Shown one piece after another: positions 11,201 through 25,335 of a stretch of 25,921 nucleotides of DNA. The notes below the pieces were generated by a model, which saw only the letters and a list, made by a program, of their open reading frames with translations, was not told the DNA's origin and searched no databases. The position numbers and the translations under genes are program-made. Within the stretch, counting starts at the first letter, position 1, and the number at the start of each line of letters is the position of its first letter. The DNA comes from Saccoglossus kowalevskii (lineage: Eukaryota > Hemichordata > Enteropneusta > Harrimaniidae), in the NCBI RefSeq assembly GCF_000003605.2, contig NW_003109088.1:241495-267415 (forward strand), read 5' to 3'.

Positions 11201-11327
11201 TCTGCAACTTGCACAGCTTTTGGTCTCCCTCCAAATCTTTTGAATTTTAACAAAATTGAATTCTGTTTTGTCAATAGGTGTTTTAGATGCTGTTCCTGAG
11301 GCTTACAGAGCAGCGCTGAATGACTGA
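2169..11327 (+). CDS. Cysteine-synthase-like PLP enzyme, predicted mitochondrial (11 exons, 365 aa)
   Basis: Exons: 2169-2255, 3216-3253, 4563-4699, 5348-5398, 5831-5994, 7277-7391, 7960-8013, 8500-8720, 10287-10361, 10954-11059, 11278-11327. All phases match and give 365 codons plus TGA. The fold-type II PLP family signature is complete: GGSVKDR with the Schiff-base lysine K73, the substrate-loop EGTAGNTG (98-105), the phosphate-binding GTGTGGT (207-213), the [13 protein letters not shown] block (about 253-265), and GASSG (302-306) near the PLP nitrogen. The family joins sulfide to an activated serine, or runs the reverse desulfhydrase or cyanoalanine-type reactions. No CBS-domain pair or haem segment is present, so this is not canonical CBS. 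The loop reads TAGNTG where classical CysK has TSGNTG, so substrate use may differ. An in-frame TGA two codons upstream (2163-2165) fixes the start. The family call is firm; the exact substrate is not known. Confidence 0.93.
2438..2481. repeat. Inverted repeat / hairpin in intron 1 of gene 1
   Basis: The left arm (2438-2453) GTCTAGACATGGAACT pairs with the right arm (2465-2481) over 16 base pairs with a single bulged base. The loop is 11 nt. In the transcript this would form a strong stem-loop in the 960-bp first intron. It may be a small foldback element; no target-site duplication was evident. Confidence 0.8.
2697..2760 (+). repeat. G-rich stretch with an 11-G run
   Basis: GGGTGGG is followed by a run of 11 G (2720-2730), then GAGGG and GTGGG, all on the + strand of intron 1. 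The loops between runs are uneven and partly long, so quadruplex formation is possible but not strongly predicted. The 11-G run is also prone to length variation. Confidence 0.5.
2858..2930. repeat. Imperfect tandem duplication, 39-bp period
   Basis: The motif GATCT-STTATTTGCCTAGTCAT occurs at 2858 and again at 2897. It is followed at about 2920 by GGGCAAATA, the inverse of part of the motif, giving a short stem with TATTTGCC. It lies within intron 1 of gene 1 and has no evident function. Confidence 0.7.
3254..4562 (+). other. Intron 2 of gene 1, nothing distinctive
   Basis: This 1.3 kb intron separates the split codon CG|G (R42). Donor GTAAGA and acceptor CTATAG are canonical. The interior is AT-rich. 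A short direct repeat (GTGGTTAGCA twice, near 4210-4230) is the only structure I noted, and I see no internal exon. Confidence 0.7.
4700..5347 (+). other. Intron 3 of gene 1, contains one consensus CRE octamer
   Basis: The 648-bp intron has a GTAAGT donor and a TTTCAG acceptor and is phase 1. It carries a perfect TGACGTCA octamer at 5219-5226, the consensus CREB/ATF site. A single intronic match is weak evidence for function. Nothing else stands out. Confidence 0.6.
5399..5830 (+). other. Intron 4 of gene 1, GC-AG type
   Basis: The upstream exon ends in ...ACACAG and the intron begins GCATGT rather than GT. The acceptor is TTCTAAG. Joining G (5398) to GT (5831-5832) restores the invariant glycine of GNTGIGLAH exactly. 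The nearest GT donor, four bases further on, would break the frame. GC-AG is a known minor class of U2 introns, and the CAG|GC context fits it. A sequencing or allelic change at 5400 is the alternative. Confidence 0.78.
6890..7075. mobile_element. MITE-like foldback element, 186 bp, intron 5 of gene 1
   Basis: The ends are perfect 15-bp inverted repeats, CTACAACACCTAGGA at 6890-6904 and its complement at 7061-7075. Similarity continues imperfectly inward. Two further perfect hairpins lie inside: ATGATTC/GAATCAT (6939-6957, 5-nt loop) and TAGGTCAT/ATGACCTA (6963-6985, 7-nt loop). There is no coding capacity. Terminal inverted repeats plus small size suggest a non-autonomous DNA transposon; no clear target-site duplication was found, so the superfamily is unknown. 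Confidence 0.65.
8263..8290. repeat. Stem-loop in intron 7, possibly the centre of a larger foldback
   Basis: CATGTAAAT and ATTTTACATG form a 9-bp stem with one bulge. Outside it, GATGGTCGTCGCGC (near 8232) and the complement of CGGCACGACGACTGCCATC (near 8331) pair imperfectly. The whole 8230-8350 block is richer in CpG than the rest of the intron. It may be a decayed MITE; the outer arms are too imperfect to be sure. Confidence 0.4.
8780..9128. mobile_element. MITE-like element with TTAA ends, 349 bp, intron 8 of gene 1
   Basis: The left end reads TTAAGGTAGAAGCATACTCA and the right end is its near-complement, closing in TACCTTAA. About 20 of 22 terminal positions match. The interior is A/T-rich with long A and T runs and has no coding frame. 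A TTAA at both ends is what a piggyBac-type insertion would leave, so a non-autonomous piggyBac-like MITE is a reasonable inference, but terminal motifs alone do not prove the superfamily. Confidence 0.6.
10093..10130. repeat. Tandem duplication of a 19-bp unit
   Basis: AGATTTGTTGTCACAGTAC occurs twice, back to back and identical, followed by a truncated third start (AGATTTT). It lies in intron 8 of gene 1, about 160 bp before the exon 9 acceptor. It is most likely a recent slippage event. Confidence 0.85.
10362..10953 (+). other. Intron 9 of gene 1, nothing distinctive
   Basis: The 592-bp phase-0 intron has a GTGAAT donor and a TTTTTGTGCAG acceptor. The interior is AT-rich with T runs. I see no repeat, hairpin or internal exon worth naming. 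Confidence 0.65.
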
Positions 11328-11375
11328 GTTTCTTTTTCGATATGCCTTACATTAAACGAAAAAAAAGTTTTCTTT

Positions 11376-11700
11376 TTATGTTACACATGTATACATGTTG
11401 AATATTAGAATTATATAATATTGAAATTGAGAAATTTAGAATTATATAATATTGAAATTGAGAAAGATTGTTAAGTAGTGAAAGATGTGACCATTTTATG
11501 TTGCACTTTAATAGATGTTGTACATAGGAAAGGTTATGTGGTACTTATACACAAAATACTGGAAGCAATGTTCAACATTTAAATTACACATGGAAGTATA
11601 TCAAAAAATTTTGTTGCACATGGATGTATGTTGAGCATTTATGTTGCACATGAATGCATGTTGAACATTTTATGTTGCACATGAATACATGTTGGAACAT
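11376..11700 (+). repeat. Degenerate 30-31 bp repeats in the gene 1 3' UTR
   Basis: A unit resembling TTATGTTGCACATG followed by AATACATGTTGAACAT occurs at about 11376, 11494, 11578, 11610, 11641 and 11670; the last four are nearly contiguous. Each good copy contains ACATGnnnnCATGT, a small self-complementary core, and at 11385-11398 this is a perfect 14-bp palindrome. A second tandem pair (period 31, 11407-11465, AGAATTATATAATATTGAAA...) is inserted between copies. These lie between the stop codon and the poly(A) signal, so they should be transcribed as a row of small stem-loops. Confidence 0.75.
11407..11465 (+). repeat. Exact tandem duplication, period 31, in 3' UTR
   Basis: Two copies begin at 11407 and 11438, each starting AGAATTATATAATATTGAAA. 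The first 28 positions are identical between copies, which points to a recent duplication. It is distinct from the GTTGCACATG family around it, although the period is the same. Confidence 0.88.
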
Positions 11701-11916
11701 AATGATGTGTGGCATGATTTTGAAAATGTCACTTATGTATATAATGTATTCAGTTTAAAGTGACCAAGATAAGAAAAGTATCAGTGTAATTTGTTGATTT
11801 TCTAGTGTACTAATTATACACAGACACTATCTACTGCCATTGTGTTGCCATATAACATGCTAGATATTGAAGTCTGGAAAGTTTTACAAATGTATTCTTT
11901 AATCCAGATTAATTTT

Positions 11917-11922
11917 AATAAA
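11917..11922 (+). terminator. Poly(A) signal of gene 1
   Basis: A canonical AATAAA lies 590 bp after the stop codon, followed by T/G-rich sequence (GTCTTCAG ... GTTTAATATGAGTTGT). This is the first good candidate that includes the whole repeat-bearing 3' UTR. Cleavage near 11940 is inferred, not seen. Confidence 0.6.
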
Positions 11923-12163
11923 TGTCTTCAGAGTAATTTACATCATGTTTAATATGAGTTGTATAGAAATGATTGTGGCTTGTAAAGTAGACTTGCTTAC
12001 ACGTCTTATCATCCCTCGACACATAGTGCTGGCAAGGGGATATGGCGGTAACCAGCGGTGACAGTCTGTCGATACAGAGTCATATCAGGAGACCTATTGC
12101 AGATGGACATTCACACAGTATTATATTGAAGATATTGCACACTAGAACGAATCAACCTATTTT

Positions 12164-12181
12164 ATGACCATATATGGTCAT
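12164..12181. repeat. Perfect 18-bp palindrome
   Basis: ATGACCATATATGGTCAT is fully self-complementary. It contains CCATATATGG, which fits the CArG-box pattern CC(A/T)6GG bound by SRF/MADS proteins. It lies between the two genes, about 1.3 kb before the EGLN start codon. Binding is an inference from the motif only. Confidence 0.75.
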
Positions 12182-12543
12182 GTGACTCGTTATATATGTA
12201 TCTGGAAAACTAATGCAGGTATAGACATTTGAACATTGGTTTTTTGAAAATACTGGGCACACGATTTGATCAATATATTTAATAACAAAAAAACAAGGTG
12301 AACACTAAAGTAGACTAGATGTCGTCTGTTATCGTGAGACTTTGAAAAGTCTACAGATAATAGACTAGTGAGTCGGTCTGGAGGACTATGGGCAGCCCTT
12401 GCATACGAGTCAGTCTGTCTGTGCATGCAAATTCTCATAGTAATGTACTGGAGCCAATCAATTACAACAAAGCAGGACTCAGTGTGACTCACTAATGCAT
12501 TGCGAACAGTTGGTCACATCATGGACTTACTATAGATCCATGA

Positions 12544-12800
12544 TCTATCACCAGTAACACATTGAGGGCAATATCACCAGTAACTCATTGAGCGCAATAT
12601 CACCAGTAACACATTGAGGGCAATATCTCCATTAACATATTGAGGGCGATATCCCCATTAACATATTGAGGGCGATATCACCATTAACATATTGAGGGCG
12701 ATATCACCATTAACATATTGAGGGCAATATCACCAGTAACACATTTAGGGTTATATCACCATTAACGCATTGAGAGCAATATCACATTCACCATTGAGAG
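12544..12800. repeat. 26-bp minisatellite, about nine copies, between the two genes
   Basis: The unit is AATATCACCAGTAACACATT followed by GAGGGC. Copies start at 12544, 12570, 12596, 12622, 12648, 12674, 12700, 12726 and 12752, with a decayed tail to 12800. Two subtypes are visible: CACCAGTAACACATT at both edges and CACCATTAACATATT in the centre. That pattern suggests expansion of the central copies from an edge-type ancestor. The array sits about 700 bp upstream of the EGLN start codon. Confidence 0.92.
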
Positions 12801-13443
12801 TAGAAATGTGCAATATATAGATCTTGTATTGCCAAGAAACTTTCTACATCACTTCATTTTTTATTTTCATCTACCCCGGTATACAACTTTCATTTATTAC
12901 ACCACATCTAAAATTAATATTATTTCAATTTAATAGTGTAATAAATAAATGTTGTATTATAACCTGTGTTAACCTGTCTGGTACCACTAAAAGTTGGTTC
13001 TAGTTCCAGGTTGGGGAAGCATGAATTTTGAAGTGCACACTGCTTGTATTGTCATTTACACTTTGATATATTTTTTTTTTTAATTTAAAAAATATTGAGA
13101 ATGTTCTATTACAAGATATTAGCAAAAATAATCTCTGACTGAGTATTTTTAAGCAGCGTATTCTTCGAACGCTGAATAAAAAGTTTATAGAAATTTTGAA
13201 TTACTTGTTATTCGCCTAAAACGATCTAAACTACCCCGGATAGCTCCCGTTTATTTAGTCACTTATAAAATAATGGTTTCTCCCAAATCTAAAAGTTTAG
13301 AGTTCCGACTGCTGGGCTAGCAACAAAAAACTGACACAATCTTATTTTCAGCAAATACTTTGGTAATTTGTTACCACTTTACCCAGAAGTACTTACAAAG
13401 GAAACATCAGAAATGTAGGTCAAATAGTTTGAACCCGGTAACA

Positions 13444-13506
13444 ATGAATGGTCCCACAAAATAGAAACAGAAGAACACAAAGTGCAAACGAACATACGAC
13501 ATCAAC

Positions 13507-13528
<22 letters not shown>
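13444..13528 (+). promoter_or_regulatory. Two upstream ATGs in the EGLN leader
   Basis: An ATG at 13444 opens a six-codon frame closed by TAG at 13462-13464, in frame with the main start. A second ATG at 13448 opens a 26-codon frame in another phase that overlaps the main start and ends at TGA 13526-13528. If transcription begins upstream of 13444, both would be scanned before the MADAG start and could lower or condition its translation. The transcription start is not visible in sequence. Confidence 0.5.
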
Positions 13529-19687
<6,159 letters not shown>

Positions 19688-20177
19688 TTTGAATATTAAT
19701 GAGTTTTAGGTTGAATTAAAGATTGTGTGTCATCTTTTTTTATGCATGAACATGGAAAATTTTGTCTTTTCACACTAGTTTCTATGGTGAATTTATTTCT
19801 TTGTGTCTCTTAATTTTGCTTGGTGTCATGAGATCATTATTATTGCTGATATGAATCCATTATAGCAAGTGCAGTGTGAGTGACCAAGCCATCTGTATAT
19901 ATAGAATCATATGGAAATATATCCTTATATATAGTTTGAAAATATTGCACTTCTGATCAATGGGAGCCACCATTTTGTTTATTTCACAAAGTATGCAAAA
20001 TGAAACAGCTCATTCATGATAAAACCTCTTCAGAATGTTGTTCAATGATAAAACAATAGTTTCTTGGCAACGGACTGAAAAAGTTTAACTTTGAATAAAG
20101 TTTTGGGTCATTGTGATCAACTAATTTCCATAATTCATACATGTTGATCTTCTATGTTCATGTCTATTTTTGTGGTC

Positions 20178-20183
20178 AATAAA
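20178..20183 (+). terminator. Poly(A) signal of EGLN
   Basis: AATAAA at 20178-20183 is followed by a T/G-rich stretch (CTGCTTGACTGTGCTTGCTTGCC), a typical cleavage context about 490 bp after the stop codon. Another AATAAA at 20094-20099 is a close alternative. Confidence 0.6.
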
Positions 20184-20395
20184 CTGCTTGACTGTGCTTG
20201 CTTGCCAGGCATTGCCAGCTACAAATTACATAATACTTCCATTCCATTCAATTCTTTAGAATTTTTCATCCACCATGGTGTGGCCCACCATGTTATTTCT
20301 GCAGCAAAGGATTATGGGTAAAGTATGACACCAGACACTGTTGTGAAAATGAAAAGTGATATAAATGTAAACTGTAAATAGGTGATTTTCCGTTC

Positions 20396-20720
20396 AACTG
20401 CGAGATCTCGCGAGATGCATGAAAGACGCGCGTTGAACGTCTGCCGCAAAAATCAAACGATTTGATTTTGAACTCGAATTTCTTTATTTCTTAGCTCACA
20501 TCGACCGACCGATCTTTGACAGAGGAATATTGCTTTCGAATACCCTCACTTACACGAAATTGTCTATCATCGAATGTGTACAGCACATTGTTATGCATGG
20601 AAATGCCCCCCAAAATATTTTCGTGTTTGTCGAATCCCACGCGATGTTTGGCGCCACTACGTTTGTTCTGTTTTTACGTTTGATTTCACGCATAACATGT
20701 GATTCTCGCAGTGATCGGGA
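20396..20720. promoter_or_regulatory. CpG-rich patch with a TCTCGCGAGA palindrome, candidate promoter
   Basis: About twenty CpG dinucleotides fall in roughly 325 bp, against a CpG-poor background. ATCTCGCGAGAT (20405-20416) is a perfect 12-bp palindrome containing TCTCGCGAGA, a motif known in vertebrate promoters. CpG retention suggests an unmethylated site. No convincing coding exon follows on either strand, so it could start a non-coding transcript, act as an enhancer, or be a foreign insertion. The open frame inside it (20530-20841) has no ATG start and no family resemblance. Confidence 0.4.
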
Positions 20721-20859
20721 AATAGTCTATTGGACTGTATATATGTGGAAAAAAAAAAGAATATGGGGAAGTGCACAGTGTAATGACAGTTTGTGTCGTG
20801 AATATTCAGAAGGCGACCCAGGATGTGTGTGCAAGATGTAATGTCATTTTGAAAATTGA

Positions 20860-21480
20860 ATTTTAATTTAGTGATTTTCCAGTGTGATACTTGATTTCAT
20901 TTGTATATAATGGAAAGTTCTTTTCTGTTAAAACATTATATACATGCACTGTAGCTGGCTCAGTAGTGCAGAATTTGAATATGGTGTGAACTGCCTTAAA
21001 ACATAGAATATACAATATCATATGTCATGTCTGACATTTTGTATATAGTTAGCAGTTGACTAGAAAAGAAAAGTGAACACCCTTCATTGGGTTTGTATTG
21101 CATGTGGGTTAAGGTAACCCATGCTTTACAATCTCCGTTTTTTAATAATGGATTAGTTTCTCTCATTGTACAGAACATAATACTAATGGGGAAAACACAG
21201 CATTGCCTTTATTTTAATACATTTATTTTAACCCATATTTTTATACAAATAAGTTGATTTCATTTAGTGTTTCAGACATGTAAAAATTTTAATGTAATAA
21301 ATAATGATATTGTTTGAGAACTTTTCATTTTGATCATTCAAATTTCATGAGGTTGTCAATCCTTTCTCAAATGTAGTTTTTAATTACGGTAGGTATGCTA
21401 TGCTATCTGAAATCTCCCCCCTGATCACTACAAAATGTTAGCTTAATCTTGCAGACAATATGGGAATCTTTGTATTTAGT
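20860..21480. other. Intergenic, nothing recognised
   Basis: This AT-rich stretch carries no coding frame I can support. The short GGCTCAGTAGTGC near 20956 recalls a pol III A box, but no B box follows at the expected distance. Confidence 0.55.
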
Positions 21481-21499
21481 GTGTATACATGTCTGTCTG

Positions 21500-22725
21500 T
21501 TCCATCATTATCTCAAGAACTCCTCTATGAATTTCAATGAAACTTGGTATATACCAGTAGATGCTCCAAGACAATGCACAACCCTGATTAGTTTTGATTA
21601 AAATCCTAACTTGCATAATCAGTCAATTTTAAGCATTTACACCAATATTTCTAAAAAACTAATTGCCTTCAATTTGTACATAGATGTTCAAGGACAATGT
21701 ACAGATGTGATTAGTATTAGCTTAAAAGCATCTCGCATTCAAACATTTTCAAAAAGCATGCAGCCATGTCATGCATTGATGAAGCAGGTCTGTATTCTCT
21801 TTACACTGATACAAGGGCACTAGATGTATTCTAAAAATAAGAGTCTGAGCAAGGCACACTGCTGGTATGTTACATTTTTGCCAAAAGAATATTTTCATAA
21901 CTAGTATTGTACTTTGTCCCAAAGTTTGTCTATAGCCTTTTCACCACCAGACTTTCTCGCCCAGATTTTTCTGCACTATTTTCTTATATTCTTCAATATT
22001 TCTGGACATGAAAAGGTTAGAGGGGCTGTGACTGACCAAAGCACTTTTTCCTACCACCCTCAGTGGATTTCAATGAATCTTTGTACTTAAATTGCTAAGA
22101 CAATATGTAAACATCAGTTTTTACTTTTGATCTTGCATACTAATGTCCTAATTTGCATAATAATTAGGTATTTTTCATTTTTTTTTTGTTATCTCAGAAA
22201 TTATTTGCATTTCAATGAAACTTGGTAAATACATACCCAGGACAATGCGCTGAAATCTGTGCTTACCAATTACCTAATTTGCATAAATTAGTCAATTTTA
22301 ATTGTTCCTAGATATATTCAGTACCATTTATCAAATTTTAATGAAAGTTAGTCCATACATTTTCTTGGTTTTGCACATACAATATTCGTTTGGATTTGAC
22401 ATTTTTGCTTAATAATTATATAATTTGCATAAATTAGACTTCCAGATATCTCAAAAACCACTAAACCGATTTAAATGAAACTTGTATATATATTGCCAAA
22501 CGGATGTGCTGAGCTTGGTGTTAGAATATACCTATTAATGATCTAATTTACCTAAAACTATACAATTTGTTGCAAAATCTGTGCATACTAATTTGCATAA
22601 ATTACCAATTTCTTTTTTTATCAAATGTCATTTGTTGCTTGGTCTGGTAAAAGAACATACTTAAATATTTGAGGATTGAAGTTCAAACCAATTAAATGTG
22701 CAATTTGCATAAATTAGGCAACATT
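21500..22725. repeat. Degenerate repeat array with octamer-like cores
   Basis: Units carry two recurring phrases: TTTCAATGAAACTTGGTA (21530, 22210, diverged at 22050, 22340 and 22470) and CTAATTTGCATAAATTAG. The octamer ATTTGCAT is perfect at 22151, 22277, 22433, 22591 and 22703, spaced 126, 156, 158 and 112 bp. Sequence between cores has drifted strongly. The flanking TAATTT/AAATTA makes each core nearly palindromic. This is an old array, or a cluster of related dispersed repeats, downstream of EGLN. Nothing coding was found; the frames at 21611 and 22696 are chance. Confidence 0.7.
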
Positions 22726-22877
22726 CTAAAAAGTATGGTCACCAAAATGTGCCAAACACTAATGAAAATTCCAATTTTGAAAAAAAATTTTTATATTGTT
22801 AAAAGGGTTTCCTCGTGTCTCAAAATTGTACATCAGACAATGCAGTGCAGTAGTAGCAAATATATAAAAAATATAGT

Positions 22878-22895
22878 TATAAAATGGCTTCCGCC
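22878..22895. promoter_or_regulatory. Paired YY1-like motifs
   Basis: AAAATGGCTTCCGCCATGA holds ATGGC followed 4 bp later by GCCAT, that is, two opposed AANATGGC-type motifs known as YY1 sites in animal promoters. No gene start is visible nearby, so this is a motif match only. Confidence 0.3.
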
Positions 22896-23372
22896 ATGAC
22901 ACCGAGATAATTGTTTTCTGGAATTATGTAACGGGCAATATAGTGTATGCTGTTTTATAACAACTGCATATTATTTTAGCTAGGCACAACCCAACATGCC
23001 CGCCGAATGCGATTACCGGAGAATACCAGCAAGTTTCAATAGTTGAACATTGAACAAGATTACAACATTTTCGTAATATTTAATATTTATGTTCTCCTAG
23101 TTCTTTCAATCTTTCCCGTTTCTTCTAAGTTTGTTGAACAAAGCAGTTGGGGGTGGCACATTCAATTTGAATAATCCCAACCTAGGGGCCTAACTAAGTA
23201 ATATCGGCTCCAGGGGGCTTGCGTCGGCGTCTGTAATATATGTTGTTGTTTTAATACTGACTAAGCTGCGTTATCGGCGTTGTGGGAACAGGGTAAAATA
23301 CGTAATTATTTGCTGGGCTTTATCTCTTCAATGTCTAAATGTGTATGGTCAAAAGTCAGTGAATAAATAGAG

Positions 23373-23505
23373 TTAAAGCGGGAATTGAGTCCAAGCTACG
23401 ATAACACACGATAAAAACGCAAAGGTTCATGGTAGATGCTTGTTTGTAAACAATGACACGCTATGGCCATCTGACGCATGCGCAGCTGACGACTCCCCGC
23501 TTTAA
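23373..23505. mobile_element. TTAA-bounded MITE-like element, 133 bp
   Basis: The ends are perfect 10-bp inverted repeats, TTAAAGCGGG and CCCGCTTTAA. GAGTC also recurs just inside both ends, extending the match imperfectly. The outer TTAA at each side fits piggyBac-type target specificity. The interior is CpG-richer than its surroundings and carries GCATGCGCA near 23475, similar to an NRF1 half-palindrome. It has no coding capacity. Confidence 0.6.
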
Positions 23506-23509
23506 TCAT

Positions 23510-24755
23510 ATAATGCATTCTTGCATTTGAAATGCAGTGAATGTAAAACTTGTAAATATTGCAGTATTTTAGATTCACGAATGGATGTAGAAAATATAAA
23601 TTATTAGAATTGATACAAAAGCATATTTCTAGTCATTTATTTTAGACTTGGCCTGGTTACCTGGAATGGTGAACTATATATTTATTATGTTCTATACTGA
23701 CACAACTAACTTGAAAGTTCCACTAATCTTTTCTAATGCGATCGAGCCCTGAATGAATGTGTCGATATGCGCAATATTTAATAGGCCATGCGTTGTTTAT
23801 CCTATTAATCTTCAATCACATGAATTTTTGGATCCCCAAATAGAAGTCGTGTTATTTCGTGTCGTGTTTAGAGTTTTCGCACTCTGGACGCCTGGTACAA
23901 GCGTTTGACATTGTGGAAATGAGCTTTGAGACAAATCGCCAGTCCATCGATGCGTGCAAGCATGGGCTTCGGCATCTCGAAAAATCCAAATTGAAAACAA
24001 ATCAAATGGAAAAGTAAAACTAAAATTAAAAAAAAAAAAAACATAACTCAAAATAAAGAATCTTTTCCACTTTGACTTTCTCTTTACTTTTGTATTCGAT
24101 TCGTGTTTTTCATTTCAATTGTGTGTGTTTTTCTTTTTATTTGTGTTTTCAAGTGACAATTTAAATGCGCATTTCATTTTGCTTCTATTTATGGGGAAGA
24201 GTAGATTCATTATCAAAACATGAGAATTAAAAAAAGAACATGTTTGTCGTGACCCTTCTCGGTTTCCATACTTTGGCATCGAAACAAAATTATGTGAAAT
24301 ATTTATAGTTTCGTGTCTTTTCATGAATACGCTTTATAATTATATTTTTTAATTTTTAAAATGCTGCTAAGAATAGTAGCATCAAATATTTGTTGACTAA
24401 AGGGAGCGCATATAAAATTTAGGATGGACGAGGAAGCTAATTGCATTATATTCTAGAGCAAACAAAGATTCAGATAAGCTTTACAATACGGCGCCTCATC
24501 TCAACAAAGATATCTCGTTGCACTGTGGGCATCGTTTTTACAGTATCGTCCAGTCGGAGTCTGTGTTTATGATAACCGGCGTTTATTGAAAACAAAACCT
24601 TAATACGATTGAGGAGCGACAGCTACAAAACCTTGAATGGAGTGTTAATTTGATTTTCTGCGAATAAATGAATAGATTCCTTTATTGAAATGTTATTTAT
24701 AGCTTTATGGATAGAATATGCTGTGGTGTTTTATTTGATATGTGAATGCAATTAG
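23510..24755. other. Intergenic, no gene recognised
   Basis: Frames on the minus strand at 23812-24051 and 24115-24324 are low-complexity and lack splice signals. Scattered CpG-richer stretches (23740-23960, 24480-24640) occur, with no clear motif. Confidence 0.55.
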
Positions 24756-24761
24756 TTTAGG

Positions 24762-24790
24762 CACGGTTACTATCTTTTTTAGTAACCGTG
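24762..24790. repeat. Perfect inverted repeat, 11-bp arms
   Basis: CACGGTTACTA (24762-24772) and TAGTAACCGTG (24780-24790) are separated by a 7-base T-rich loop. A transcript would fold into a stable stem-loop. The sequence after it shows no T run, so on the + strand it does not look like a pol III end. Confidence 0.85.
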
Positions 24791-25184
24791 GTTTAGGGTA
24801 AAAATACCGAGGTGAGGGAGTGTCCATGCGTGGACTAATAGCCACAAAACACAAGATTTACGAGCTATGCACAGATAATAAATAATTGAGAAAAATAAGA
24901 CATTTCGTGAAATAAGAAAATGAAATTCAAAAGATAATAGTATTTTTTTAGCAGTACATGTACCAACTATCGTGAAAATGATGTAAAGCTAGAAAAGTAT
25001 TACCCGGACATTAAATTTGTTTTATTATTAGAAAAAAAATCAGTTAGTACACTAAAATATGTCATGATTCATCATGGACGTTGGTCATTTATCGTTGTTC
25101 CGGTAGTAAACGCAGCTGTATTTGTTGATGCAATAACATGAACGATAGCGCGCATCGAATTACCGGGACGTATAACGTATCCGG

Positions 25185-25194
25185 GCGCATGCGC
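25185..25194. promoter_or_regulatory. NRF1-like palindrome GCGCATGCGC
   Basis: The 10-bp GCGCATGCGC (flanked as GGGCGCATGCGCATC) is the full palindromic NRF1 consensus, typical of animal promoters. It lies in a CpG-rich block (about 25080-25340) near the right edge, so it may belong to a gene beyond the window or to the foldback element beside it. Confidence 0.5.
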
Positions 25195-25215
25195 ATCTCA
25201 TCGAACGTATACTGT

Positions 25216-25335
25216 GTTATTACGAGGATACCGAAAAGTATGCATGAAGACAGTACAGTATCGACCGACGCGCAGCGGAGGTCAATGCGACGGCGTACTG
25301 TCTGAGGCATACTTTGCGGTATACTCGTAATAACC
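25216..25335. repeat. Long foldback hairpin, about 120 bp
   Basis: The left arm starts GTTATTACGAGGATACCG and the right arm is the near-complement, ending in CGGTATACTCGTAATAAC. Arms of about 45 bp pair through GTTATTACGAG, ATACCG, AAAGTATGC and AGACAGTAC blocks, with single mismatches and a small bulge. The tip is GC-rich (GACC...GGTC). The size and pairing fit either a microRNA-type precursor or a short MITE. The minus-strand open frame over 25089-25349 is explained by this hairpin, not by a gene. Confidence 0.8.

Noticed and set aside
20530..20841. 103-residue open frame on the + strand in the CpG-rich patch
   Set aside because: It starts from TTG, not ATG, with no splice sites or recognisable domain. 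The CpG-richness explains the lack of stops.
20951..20990. Possible tRNA-derived SINE (GGCTCAGTAGTGC resembles a pol III A box)
   Set aside because: No B box (GGTTCGANTCC type) at the right distance and no tRNA-like folding or A-rich tail.
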